Assembly: GCA_900314595.1 (NCBI GenBank)
Contig: OMVW01000025.1
Coordinates: 1-62,765, forward strand
Length of the DNA stretch: 62,765 bases
From: an uncultured Dialister sp.
GTDB taxonomy: Bacteria > Bacillota > Negativicutes > Veillonellales > Dialisteraceae
Direction of reading: 5' to 3'
Shown: piece after piece, positions 50,664-59,314 of the stretch
Numbering within the stretch: position 1 is the first letter of the stretch
Layout of the letters: every line of letters begins with the position of its first letter
Notes under the pieces: generated by a model
Told to the model about the DNA's origin: nothing
The model's database searches: none
What the model saw: only the letters and a program-made list of their open reading frames with translations
Translations under genes and position numbers: made by a program

Positions 50664-52814
50664 ATGGACATCTGGGAAAAGCTGAATGAGAGGCAAAAGG
50701 AAGCGGTCACAACTACCGAAGGGTATGTGCGGGTCATCGCAGGGGCCGGTTCCGGGAAGACCCGGGCTCTTTCCTACCGGTTTGCCTACCTGGTGGAAGA
50801 GCTGGGCATCCTTCCCGGCCACATCCTCTGCGTGACTTTTACGAATAAATCGGCCCGTGAAATGGCCCGGCGCATTCATCAGCTCACCGGCGATAACGAT
50901 ACAGGCTATATCAATACGTTCCACGGCTTCTGTGTATCCGTGCTTCAGGAAGACAGTCATGCCGTATCGTACCCGAAAAATTTCCTGGTCATCGACAATT
51001 CAGACATCGACGATATGCTCCAGATGATTTATGAAGAAATGGGACTCACCCTCCGGGACATGCCCTTCAACAAAGCCAGGGACATGATTGAGATGAAGAA
51101 GTGCATGTGGCAGCCGGATTATTACAAAGATATGATCGCCATGCCCCTTTCCCTGCTTTATGAAAAATATCACAAAGCACTGACGGTGGAAGATATTATT
51201 TTCTACGGATACCTGTACCAGGAGAAGAAATGCTTTGCCCTGGACTACAACGATCTCATCAAATTCACGCTCTATATTTTTGAAGAAAATGAAGAAATAC
51301 GGCTGAAGTGGCAGAAACGGCTGGAATACATCATGATCGATGAATTTCAGGATATCGACCCTCTCCAGTACAAACTGATGAAAGCTCTCTGCGGCTACCA
51401 CAACAATCTTTTCGTCGTGGGAGACCCGGACCAGACCATTTACACCTGGCGGGGCGCCAATATCAGGTACCTTCTCGACTTTGACAAAGAATTTCCAAAA
51501 GTAAAGACCATCTTCATGAATGACAATTACCGCTCTTCCCCGGAAATTCTGGCGGCCGCCAATTCCCTCATCGACAAAAATGAAAACCGGATCAAAAAGG
51601 ACCTTATTTCCCATAAGGAAAAAGGCCCGGCCGTCACCTGTTTCCCTTCCGCCAACGCAGGAGAAGAAGCGAAAAAAATTGCAGAAGAAATTAAAAAACT
51701 TCATGAAGCAGGGACCGGTTATGGAGAAATCGCCCTCCTTTACCGTGCCCATTATGTGACGAGGAATCTGGAAGAAGCGCTGCTCAAGGCAGAAATACCC
51801 TATACCATCTATAGCGGTACCCAGTTCTTTGACCGTATGGAAATCAAGGATGCCCTCTGCTACCTCAGGATGATTGCCTATAAAGACGATATGGCCTTCC
51901 GCCGCATTGTAAACCAGCCGAAGCGGAATATCGGCATCCGGCGCATGGAATTTCTCCAGAAAAAAGCAGAAGAAGAAAATCTCACCCTCTATGAAACGAT
52001 GAGGAAATATATAGAAGATCCCATCTTCAAACGCACAAAAGCAGGAGATTTCATCGAGCTCATCGAATATTTCACAAAAGACAGCGCAGGAAAGCCGGTA
52101 TCCGAGGTGCTCTCTGCCATTCTCGACGAAAGCGGATATGAGCGGATGCTTCGCACCGAAGGAAGCCAGGAGCGGCTGGACAATCTGGCGGAACTGAAAC
52201 AGTCCATTTTCGAATACGAAGCTTCCGCCGGAGAAGAGACTTCTATTTCCGATTATCTGGAACATGCCGCCCTTTTCTCCAATATGGACCGTGCCCCGGG
52301 GGAAGACCGGGTCAAGCTTATGACCATTCACACGGCCAAAGGTCTGGAATTTCCGGTAGTTTTCCTTTGTGCCATGAATGAAGGCATTTTCCCCTCCCGG
52401 AGGACCAGGACGAAGCGGGCTATGGAAGAAGAAAGGCGCCTCGCTTTCGTGGCCCTCACCCGTGCGCAGAAAGCCCTCTATCTGACAGAAGCAGAAGGGA
52501 CCAACCTGGACGGTACCCCCCGCTTCCCATCCCGGTTCATCATGGACATCGACAGGAAACTGCTTCACTTTGAACCGGCCATCAATGAAGCCCTCTTCGA
52601 AGCAGGAAAAGCCTACGTGGACAGGACCGCCCAGTACCTGAAAGATGATAAAGCGCCGGAGCATTTTGAAAAAGGCACCAGGGTGCGTCACGGAGTCTTC
52701 GGACCCGGCACCATTGAAAAAGTGGACGAAGAAAATAACTCCTACTCCATCAGATTCGACAATATGGAAACAGCCAGGGACATCTCCTTCCGGGCAAGAC
52801 TCACGAAATTGTGA
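50664..52814 (+). CDS. pcrA: UvrD/PcrA-type DNA helicase
   Basis: 716 aa superfamily 1A helicase. Walker A is AGAGSGKTRAL near residue 30, motif II DEFQDIDPLQ, motif III GDPDQTIYTWRGA and motif VI VALTRAQKALY. The C-terminus has the Tudor-like RNA polymerase contact domain (GTRVRHGVFGPGTIEKV). ATG 50664 lies five bases after TTGGAGG; the in-frame TTG before it is the ribosome site itself. PcrA removes stalled complexes and RecA filaments during repair. Slightly shorter than the B. subtilis enzyme. Confidence 0.93.
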   Translation: MDIWEKLNERQKEAVTTTEGYVRVIAGAGSGKTRALSYRFAYLVEELGILPGHILCVTFTNKSAREMARRIHQLTGDNDTGYINTFHGFCVSVLQEDSHAVSYPKNFLVIDNSDIDDMLQMIYEEMGLTLRDMPFNKARDMIEMKKCMWQPDYYKDMIAMPLSLLYEKYHKALTVEDIIFYGYLYQEKKCFALDYNDLIKFTLYIFEENEEIRLKWQKRLEYIMIDEFQDIDPLQYKLMKALCGYHNNLFVVGDPDQTIYTWRGANIRYLLDFDKEFPKVKTIFMNDNYRSSPEILAAANSLIDKNENRIKKDLISHKEKGPAVTCFPSANAGEEAKKIAEEIKKLHEAGTGYGEIALLYRAHYVTRNLEEALLKAEIPYTIYSGTQFFDRMEIKDALCYLRMIAYKDDMAFRRIVNQPKRNIGIRRMEFLQKKAEEENLTLYETMRKYIEDPIFKRTKAGDFIELIEYFTKDSAGKPVSEVLSAILDESGYERMLRTEGSQERLDNLAELKQSIFEYEASAGEETSISDYLEHAALFSNMDRAPGEDRVKLMTIHTAKGLEFPVVFLCAMNEGIFPSRRTRTKRAMEEERRLAFVALTRAQKALYLTEAEGTNLDGTPRFPSRFIMDIDRKLLHFEPAINEALFEAGKAYVDRTAQYLKDDKAPEHFEKGTRVRHGVFGPGTIEKVDEENNSYSIRFDNMETARDISFRARLTKL

Positions 52815-52876
52815 TTATTCCCCCCCACCGACGCTCATGTTCCTGCCCAAATATGACAATCGTGATTCGTGAAGGT

Positions 52877-52912
52877 GGGCCTGCATCAGAAATGAGGCAG
52901 GTCCTTTTTATA
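52877..52912 (+). terminator. terminator after pcrA
   Basis: GGCCTGC and GCAGGTCC pair around AtcagaaatgaG and run into TTTTTA. Just before it TGACAAT, CGTGATT, CGTGAAG form a short heptad run. Confidence 0.75.
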
Positions 52913-52962
52913 ATGGATTTTCCCAAAAACTTAAGTTCATAAGAAAACTCTCCGTTTCAAAA

Positions 52963-53196
52963 GCTTTTATTTCGGGGATATCGGAATGAGTTACGGGAAT
53001 AACGGGAATCCCGGAGTGGTGCGGCACATCCGTAAAAAGGCGGCAGAGTTTTGTAAATTAATGATCATCTTCATAAAACAGCATATCGAAGTCAAACGTT
53101 ACAATATAAAAACGGCGGGCTTTATAAATTTTATGCCCGCCATCACCCCGATAGTCCCGACAGCCCCGGGATTCCCGACATTCCCGATTCAAAAGC
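52963..53196. repeat. palindromic CGGGA-word element 3
   Basis: Begins GCTTTTATTTCGGGG and ends CCCGATTCAAAAGC. The interior GGCGGCAGAGTTTTGTAAATT and GGCGGGCTTTATAAATTTTA matches the reverse complement of element 5 at 58.7 kb. A heptad array follows at 53247-53281 (CTCCACT, TACCACT, TATCACT, TCTCACT, TACCACT). Confidence 0.8.
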
Positions 53197-53352
53197 TTCC
53201 GGTCAAAAAGTTTCCCATTCTATAAATAGTGGATTTATTAACTTTTCTCCACTTACCACTTATCACTTCTCACTTACCACTTTATTTCCCATTCTTGCAA
53301 CCCCTATTAAATCATGATATATTAGAAATATTATTGACTACAGGAGGAAACC

Positions 53353-53832
53353 ATGTCTTTTGAAAAAGTAAAGTCTTATTTCGATACTTTTGGTATGGGC
53401 GATCGGTGCATCGACCTGAAAGATTCTTCAGCTACCGTGGCTCTGGCAGCCCAGGCACTGGGCACGGAAGAAGCGCGCATTGCAAAGACCATGTCTTTCC
53501 TCATCGATGACAAGCCCCTCATTATCGTAGTAGCCGGCGATGCAAGGATTGACAACCACAAATACAAGGAAACCTTCCACAAGAAGGCAAAGATGATCCC
53601 GGGCTCAGACTGCGAAAAATACATCGGCCACCGTCCGGGCGGTGTCTGCCCCTTCTGCCTGCCTGAAGGCACGCCCGTGTACCTGGATGTATCCCTTAAG
53701 CGCTTTGATATCGTATACCCGGCAGCAGGCACAGACCACAGTGCTGTAAAGCTGCACGTGGATGAACTGGCGAAATATGCGAAATCCCTGGGCTGGGTAG
53801 ACGTATGCAAGAACTGGCAGCCCGAAGAATAG
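53353..53832 (+). CDS. YbaK/EbsC family aminoacyl-tRNA deacylase
   Basis: 159 aa, full length for the family. The conserved lysine is in ARIAKTMSFLID near residue 45 and the core GHRPGGVCPFCLPEG loop follows around residue 95. These proteins hydrolyse mischarged tRNA, for example Cys-tRNA-Pro. ATG follows AGGAGG. Twenty bases separate it from the aminotransferase gene, so the two are likely co-transcribed. Confidence 0.92.
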   Translation: MSFEKVKSYFDTFGMGDRCIDLKDSSATVALAAQALGTEEARIAKTMSFLIDDKPLIIVVAGDARIDNHKYKETFHKKAKMIPGSDCEKYIGHRPGGVCPFCLPEGTPVYLDVSLKRFDIVYPAAGTDHSAVKLHVDELAKYAKSLGWVDVCKNWQPEE

Positions 53833-53852
53833 TATTTCCACGGAGATAATCA

Positions 53853-55007
53853 ATGATCGTTGAACAATTTGGCGTAGAAGACTGGATGGACCGGTTCGAA
53901 GAAAACGCGACCTACAATATTACCGATACCTGTGCCAAACCCCTCACACTGCAGGAACTTTTCGACCTGGCCGGAGCTGACAGGAATTCCTTCATGGAAG
54001 ATTTCTTCCGGAAAGAACAGAGCTACGGCACCATATTTGGAAGTGCGGCAGTAAAAGAAGAAATTGCAAAGCTCTATGACCATATTTCCCCGGAAGAGAT
54101 TCTGACCGAACATGGCGCCACCGGCGGGAACCAGCATATTTTCTTCTCCCTCATCCGCCCCGGTGACCGGGTGGTGGCCTTCACACCGAGCTATCAGCAG
54201 TTCTACTCCGCCCCCAGATCCCTGGGTGCGCAGGTTACCGTACTGCATCTGAAAAAAGAAAACGGATATATGCCGGATATCGATGAACTTCGCAGCGTTT
54301 GCGCCCATGGAGTCCGTATGATTGCGCTGAACAATCCCAACAATCCCACCGGTTCCCTCATTCCGGAAGACCTGATGAAGGAAATCGTGGAAATCGCCAG
54401 AGAGAGCGGCGCCTATATCCTCTGCGACGAAGTGTACGCAGGAGTTTCCCAGAGCGATGAAGATATCTGCCCCTCGATTGCTGACCTTTACGAAAAAGGA
54501 ATCGCTACCGGTTCCATGTCCAAAGCCTTTTCCCTGGCCGGTCTCCGTCTAGGCTGGCTTGCCACAAGGGATAAACAGGCCATCGCCCAGTTCAAACGGG
54601 TGAGAGACTACGATCTCGTATCCTGCGGACTCTTTGATGAATCCATAGCGGCCCTTGCCCTGCAGCATAAAGAAAAAATCCTGAAAAGAAATCAGGAAAT
54701 CGTCCGCCACAACCTGCCCATTCTGGAAGGCTGGGTAAAAAATGAAAAACACGTATCCTTCGTAAAACCGAAAGCAGGCACCATGGCCCTCGTCTACTAC
54801 GATATGGACATCCCCTCCCGCCTCTTCTGCCAGAGGATGTACTATGAAACAGGAGCCTTCAACGTCCCCGGAGACTGCTTCGACGAACCCCGCTCCATGC
54901 GGGTCGGCTACGCCCACGATCCGGAAATTCTGAAAAAAGGACTGGCTGCCGTCAGCGAATTCTTTACGATACTGGAAAAAGAAGGAGTAGGAGTCGTTAG
55001 TCATTAG
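53853..55007 (+). CDS. PLP-dependent aminotransferase, class I/II
   Basis: 384 aa. The PLP lysine is in SMSKAFSLAGLRLGW and the preceding NNPNNPTGSLIPEDL and CDEVYAGV motifs bind the cofactor ring and its nitrogen. It belongs to fold type I aspartate-aminotransferase-like enzymes; amino donor unknown. The last residues EGVGVVSH and stop are encoded by a heptad array (GAGTCGT, TAGTCAT, TAGTCGT from 54991), so the end of the protein has been shaped by the repeat. Confidence 0.9.
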   Translation: MIVEQFGVEDWMDRFEENATYNITDTCAKPLTLQELFDLAGADRNSFMEDFFRKEQSYGTIFGSAAVKEEIAKLYDHISPEEILTEHGATGGNQHIFFSLIRPGDRVVAFTPSYQQFYSAPRSLGAQVTVLHLKKENGYMPDIDELRSVCAHGVRMIALNNPNNPTGSLIPEDLMKEIVEIARESGAYILCDEVYAGVSQSDEDICPSIADLYEKGIATGSMSKAFSLAGLRLGWLATRDKQAIAQFKRVRDYDLVSCGLFDESIAALALQHKEKILKRNQEIVRHNLPILEGWVKNEKHVSFVKPKAGTMALVYYDMDIPSRLFCQRMYYETGAFNVPGDCFDEPRSMRVGYAHDPEILKKGLAAVSEFFTILEKEGVGVVSH

Positions 55008-55055
55008 TCGTTAGTGGTTAGTTATCAATTCTCATTTATTAAAATTCAAATAATA

Positions 55056-55092
55056 AAAAGACCAGCTTTGAAATAACAAGGCTGGTCCTTTT
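55056..55092 (+). terminator. terminator after aminotransferase gene
   Basis: GACCAGC and GCTGGTC around a 14-base loop, then CTTTTG. It lies about 50 bases past the stop, after the heptad array. Confidence 0.75.
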
Positions 55093-55229
55093 GTTTTGGA
55101 AATATGAATTCCGAATGGTAAGTACGGAGTAATAAGCAGCGGATATGGCTGGCTGCGCATCCAATCTTAAGTAGTGTGCCACACACGGAGTTCCGTACAA
55201 TGATTATAAATGAGCCTTTCAAATCCGCC

Positions 55230-56345
55230 TCTGCAAAGCCCCCCTAAAAAAGCGGCGGCCATCAGGCCGCCACCTTCCCGCGCCCCGCATCCCGAACCCC
55301 GAAATTTCGAAAAAGTCAAGGGAGGGGCGTGTCGAGGTGGGGCTAACTCCCGAAAACCGTATGTGACTTAGGTCATAGTATCTGACAGATGACCTATGTG
55401 ACTTAGGTCATAGTATCTGACAGATGACCCACACCCTCACACCTTCATTTTCGTCTTGTACCTGCAGTACGACCCACCCGCCTTCGCTGCGCTCAGGCAC
55501 CCTCCCAAGCCTGGGAGGGCTTTTACGTTTCGACTTGAGTGATCTATACCATATGATTCCAAGTAACATTTGACATGAATTGATCTCGGAACGGGCTTTT
55601 CAGCCCCGCCTGTGCAAAGCCCCCTAAAAAAGCGGCGGCCATCAGGCCGCCACCTTCCCGCACCCCGCATCCCGCACCCCGAAATTTCGAAAAAGTCAAG
55701 GGAGGGGCGTGTCGAGGTGGGGCTAACTCCCGAAAACCGTATGTGACTTAGGTCATAGTATCTGACAGATGACCCAATACCATATGATTCCGGGAAGCGC
55801 CTGGCACTCATTTATCTCTGAACGGGCTTTTCAGCCCCGCCTGTGCAAAGTCCCAATAAGTAAGCGGCGGCCATCAGGCCGCCACCTTCCCGCACCCCGC
55901 ACCCCGCACCCCGAAATCTCAAAAATATCAAGACCGGGGCATGTCGAGGTGAGGCTAACTCCCGAATACCGTATGTGACTCTACCCGCAGTAACTGCCAA
56001 AAGACTCATACCTTCAAGATTCATTTTCGTCTTGTACCTGCAGTACGACCCACCCGCCTTCACTGCGTTCAGGCACCCTCCCAAGCCTGGGAGGGCTTTT
56101 ACGTTTCGACTTGAGTGATCTATACCATATGATCTCTGGAAGCGCCTGGCACTCATTTATCTCTGAACGGGCTTTTCACCCCGCCTGTGCAAAGTCCCAA
56201 TAAATAAGCGGCGGCCATCAGGCCGCCACCTTCCCGCACCCCGCATCCCGCACCCCGAAATCTCGAAAATGCCAAGACCGGGGCTCGCCGTGGTGAGGCT
56301 AACTCCCGAAAACCGTATGTAATGCAGGTCGTAGTAAATACCAGA
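55230..56345. repeat. four tandem copies of a hairpin/heptad module
   Basis: Units start near AAAGCCCCCCTAAAAAAGC (55236), 55616, 55848 and 56192, so periods are about 380, 232 and 344. Each has GGCGGCCATCAGGCCGCC, CACCTTCCCG, 7-nt words CCCGCAC/CCCGCAT/CCCGAAA and TAACTCCCGAA. Longer units add CGTCTTGTACCTGCAGTACG and CCTCCCAAGCCTGGGAGG. A 34-base phrase ATGTGACTTAGGTCATAGTA... is itself doubled at 55361-55424. No ORF across it is credible. Confidence 0.9.
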
Positions 56346-56349
56346 TGAC

Positions 56350-57792
56350 TCAGATCTTCTTCAGATCTTCATCAATAATCCTTGCCTTCAGGTCCTGCAG
56401 TTTCGGCGAGAGGTTGATTTCCATGGCATGAGGCATGTACAGTCTCGTATATTCCGGCCAGAGGAAATCCATCTGCTTATTGGCATAATCCATGGTTTCC
56501 TGAAGTGTCGGAAGCTGGACTGCCTCGCCTTTCAGGATGACCGGTTTCAGCATTTCTTCTACTGTGTAAGTTCCCTCTTCCAGTGTCTTTTTGCGCCATT
56601 TGGCCGTTTCGGTGACCAGGGTGAAATTGCCGGAGGGCACCGGTTCATCTTTGAGGCAGACGAGATCGGTAATCATCTTGCCGGTTCTCTTCTTGTAGAA
56701 ACGATAGACCGTCTTGATTCCCGGGTTTGTCATCTTGCTCACATCGTTGGAAATCTTCATGACCGGTTCGAAGGTTCCATCTTTATCACGGGCGCTCATC
56801 TTGAATACACCGCCCAGGGCAGATGTACCGTCGGCAGTAATGATCTTCGTGCCTACGCCCCAGCTGGTGACCGTGCAGCCCTGTTCCTTCAGAGTCTGGA
56901 TGAGGTATTCATCGAGATCGTTGGATCCGGAAATAATGGCATCCGGGAAACCGGCTTCTGCAAACATGTGGGATGCTTCCTGAGAGAGATAGTTCAAATC
57001 GCCACTGTCGATTCGGATTCCATATTTCTTCGGAAGTTTTCCTTCTGCTTTCAATTCTTTAAAAACTTCGATGGCATGAGGAACTCCCAGTTCCAGTACA
57101 TTGTACGTATCAGCCAGAAGGATGAGATTATCATGGTACTGGCGCACATATTCCCGGAAGGCATCCAGTTCATTGTCAAAGCTCATGACCCAGGAATGAG
57201 CCATGGTCCCCAGCACCGGTATATGGAAAAGTTTGCCTGCTTCCACATTGGAAGTGCCGTTAAAACCGCCAATCATGGCAGCTCTTGCGCCCCAGAGGCC
57301 GGCAGAATGGCCCTGGGCCCGGCGGAGGCCGAATTCCATCAGTGCATCATGGGGAGCCACAGTCCGCACGCGGCGGCACTTGGTAGCAATGAGACTTTCA
57401 TGGTTCATAATCATGGAAAGACCTGTTTCCAGAATCATGGCTTCCATAGTTGTTCCTTCGAAGCGGAGCAGCAGTTCTCCCGGGAAAGCCACCGTTCCTT
57501 CCGGCATGGCATAAATATTTCCGGTAAAGTGGAAATGGGAGAGGTAATCCAGAAATTCCGGATAGAAAATATTCAGACTTCTGAGGTAATCGATATCTTC
57601 TTTGCTGTAGGTGAAATTCTTTACAAAATCCACCAGATGGGCAAGGCCCGCTACGACGGTATATCCGCCGCCAAATGGATTCTGACGGTAAAAACGGTCA
57701 AATACCACCTTTCTCTCATGCATGCCCTTTTTGAAAAGAGCATTGGTCATGGTGAGCTGGTATAAATCGGTAATCAAACCATTCGTTGACAT
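56350..57792 (-). CDS. pncB: nicotinate phosphoribosyltransferase
   Basis: 480 aa. It begins MSTNGLITDLYQLTMTNALF, the usual PncB start, and carries the GIRIDSGDLNYLSQEA block and SWGVGTKIITADGTSALGGV, which hold the phosphoribosyl and nicotinate sites. The enzyme makes nicotinate mononucleotide from nicotinate and PRPP for NAD salvage. AAGGAGG is upstream. The stop lies five bases from the tandem repeat block. A TGTCAAGACA palindrome in the leader suggests NiaR-type control. Confidence 0.94.
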   Translation of the reverse strand: MSTNGLITDLYQLTMTNALFKKGMHERKVVFDRFYRQNPFGGGYTVVAGLAHLVDFVKNFTYSKEDIDYLRSLNIFYPEFLDYLSHFHFTGNIYAMPEGTVAFPGELLLRFEGTTMEAMILETGLSMIMNHESLIATKCRRVRTVAPHDALMEFGLRRAQGHSAGLWGARAAMIGGFNGTSNVEAGKLFHIPVLGTMAHSWVMSFDNELDAFREYVRQYHDNLILLADTYNVLELGVPHAIEVFKELKAEGKLPKKYGIRIDSGDLNYLSQEASHMFAEAGFPDAIISGSNDLDEYLIQTLKEQGCTVTSWGVGTKIITADGTSALGGVFKMSARDKDGTFEPVMKISNDVSKMTNPGIKTVYRFYKKRTGKMITDLVCLKDEPVPSGNFTLVTETAKWRKKTLEEGTYTVEEMLKPVILKGEAVQLPTLQETMDYANKQMDFLWPEYTRLYMPHAMEINLSPKLQDLKARIIDEDLKKI

Positions 57793-57837
57793 ATTGTCCT
57801 CCTTAATGATAATGATTTTTCATTGTCCGTTGCTTAC

Positions 57838-57869
57838 TGTCAAGACAATAATGTGTGACTTACATTATA
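57838..57869 (-). promoter_or_regulatory. pncB promoter and TGTC/GACA operator
   Basis: On the minus strand TATAAT (57864-57869) is the -10 box; 16-26 bases further on TGTCTTGACA (57838-57847) is a palindrome of the sort bound by the niacin repressor NiaR in Firmicutes. No clear -35 box. Confidence 0.45.
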
Positions 57870-57950
57870 ACACTTCTTCATGGAAATGGTTAGAGGCAAT
57901 TGGGAAATATAGAGACAGCGATTTCGAAAAGGACAGCTTTAGATCCCGAA

Positions 57951-58172
57951 AACTTTTGGTACGGGGGTGTCGGGATTAGTTTCGGGGATGTCGGGGATAT
58001 CGGGGGTGGTGCGGCGCAGCAGAAAAAAGCGCCGCAGAGTTGTATAACTTTTACACACGCTGCCCCGCACCATGTTCGTATCAATCCCATATATACTCGT
58101 GCCGCGGGAGCGGCACACCTTCCCGACAGCCCCGAAAGGCCCGATAATCCCGATACTCCCGATTCAAAAGTT
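57951..58172. repeat. palindromic CGGGA-word element 4
   Basis: Starts AACTTTTGGTACGGGGG and ends CCCGATTCAAAAGTT. Words GTGTCGGGA, TTCGGGGAT, GTCGGGGAT on the left; CCCGATAAT, CCCGATACT, CCCGATTC on the right; inner hairpin GTGCCGCgggaGCGGCAC. Confidence 0.8.
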
Positions 58173-58201
58173 TATTTCTCTTAAAGTTGCCTTCCGGGTC
58201 C

Positions 58202-58609
58202 TCAGCAGGTTGTCCGCTTAACGCTCCCTTCAATCCTGTCTTTCAGCTGCACGCTTCCGCCTTCCAGGGAGAAAACTGCCATTTCTTCCTCGGTTATACC
58301 ATAAAGGTCGCGGATATCGTCCCGGCAGGCCTTCCACATGGTGCGGACCATTTCTGCATTATCGGATTCGGAAAGCTTCCCGCGGATGGAAATCCAGGAT
58401 TTGTCCGGATGGAGGGCGCTGATTTCGACTCTCGGATTGACTTTCAGTTCCCGATAGAGCTCTGAAGTCTTCCTCATGAAAAACCAGAGCTTCCCATCGG
58501 CCACACAGGCTCCACTCATGGGGCGCACCCTTGGCGTCAGTCCGGAAATCGTAGCCATATAAAAAACTTTACATTCCCTTAAATATTCCAGTATCTTTTT
58601 TACGTCCAA
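58202..58609 (-). CDS. pyridoxamine 5'-phosphate oxidase-fold protein
   Basis: 135 aa from a TTG at 58609, eight bases after AAGGGAG; the longer ATG frame upstream has no ribosome site. The split-barrel flavin-binding fold is indicated by KVFYMATISGLTPRVRPMSG, KLWFFMRKTSELYRELKVNP and SWISIRGKLS. Family members bind FMN, F420 or haem and include nitroimidazole reductases. Single gene between two palindromic elements; substrate unknown. Confidence 0.82.
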   Translation of the reverse strand: MDVKKILEYLRECKVFYMATISGLTPRVRPMSGACVADGKLWFFMRKTSELYRELKVNPRVEISALHPDKSWISIRGKLSESDNAEMVRTMWKACRDDIRDLYGITEEEMAVFSLEGGSVQLKDRIEGSVKRTTC

Positions 58610-58730
58610 AACAATCACTCCCTTGATTTTTATTTCCCGATTGTTCCTTATCCTATTGTACAATGGATGACAAAGTTTGGGAAGAATGGGAACTTACTTC
58701 TATAAAGAAAAGGGGACTTTAAAACGAATA

Positions 58731-58958
58731 CCTTTTGAATCGGGGCAATCGGGATAATCGGGGTGGTCGGGGCTGTCGGGGTGGTGGCGGACATAAAATT
58801 TATAAAGTCCGCCTTTTTTATATGGCAGCTTTTGTCTTCAACGCCTGTTTTTAAAAAAGTAGAATTTATAAAACTCTGCCGCTTTTTACTGTTGCGCTGC
58901 ACCGCCCCGAGATTCCCGTTATTCCCGTAACTAATCCCGATATCCCCGAAACAAAAGC
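58731..58958. repeat. palindromic CGGGA-word element 5
   Basis: Begins CCTTTTGAATCGGGG and ends CCCCGAAACAAAAGCC. Inverted relative to element 3, with the same interior (GGACTTTATAAATTTTATG on the minus strand and GCGGCAGAGTTTTATAAATT). Confidence 0.8.
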
Positions 58959-59013
58959 CTTTAAGACGTATAGTTTCCTTATGAACTTTTGGCTTTCGAA
59001 AGGATGCACAATA

Positions 59014-59047
59014 AAAAGACCTGCGTTATTTCCAATGCAGGTCTTTT
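59014..59047. terminator. terminator near DUF4911 gene
   Basis: AAAAGACCTGC and GCAGGTCTTTT with a 12-base loop; symmetric, and oriented to end the minus-strand gene stopping at 59075. A heptad run (TAGTTCC, TAACAGC, TAACCAC, TAATTAT) lies between stop and hairpin. Confidence 0.85.
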
Positions 59048-59074
59048 CTCTAGTTCCTAACAGCTAACCACTAA

Positions 59075-59314
59075 TTATTTCACTCCGGCCAATGCCGCTT
59101 CCCTGTCCGGAAGGATTTTCACCTTTACATCCGGAAGATGGGTCAGGATATCGATGACCAGGTCCCTCGTATCGGCGGTGGAATTGATCTGGCAGGTGGC
59201 CCGTTTCGAATCCAGGGTAGTCAGGATGCCCAGATATTCGTAGCCTTCGATAATCCTGTTGATGTAATTCACTTCCGTTGGCGGAATTTCGATGTAAACT
59301 CTTGTATCATCCAT
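59075..59314 (-). CDS. DUF4911 domain protein
   Basis: 79 aa, single small alpha/beta domain: RVYIEIPPTEVNYINRIIEG, then LVIDILTHLPDVKVKIL. Overlaps the trhP stop by eight bases, so it is translationally coupled. Proteins of this family often follow U32 peptidase genes. Function unknown; a role with TrhP is inferred from coupling. Confidence 0.8.
   Translation of the reverse strand: MDDTRVYIEIPPTEVNYINRIIEGYEYLGILTTLDSKRATCQINSTADTRDLVIDILTHLPDVKVKILPDREAALAGVK

Noticed and set aside
51000..52691. 563-aa minus-strand ORF inside pcrA
   Set aside because: Antisense shadow of a helicase with all motifs intact.
55437..56156. ORFs in the tandem block with repeated SSRNVKALPGLGGCL peptides
   Set aside because: Products of the tandem repeat units, not independent genes.
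56428..57765. 445-aa plus-strand ORF opposite pncB
   Set aside because: Antisense shadow of a complete nicotinate phosphoribosyltransferase.
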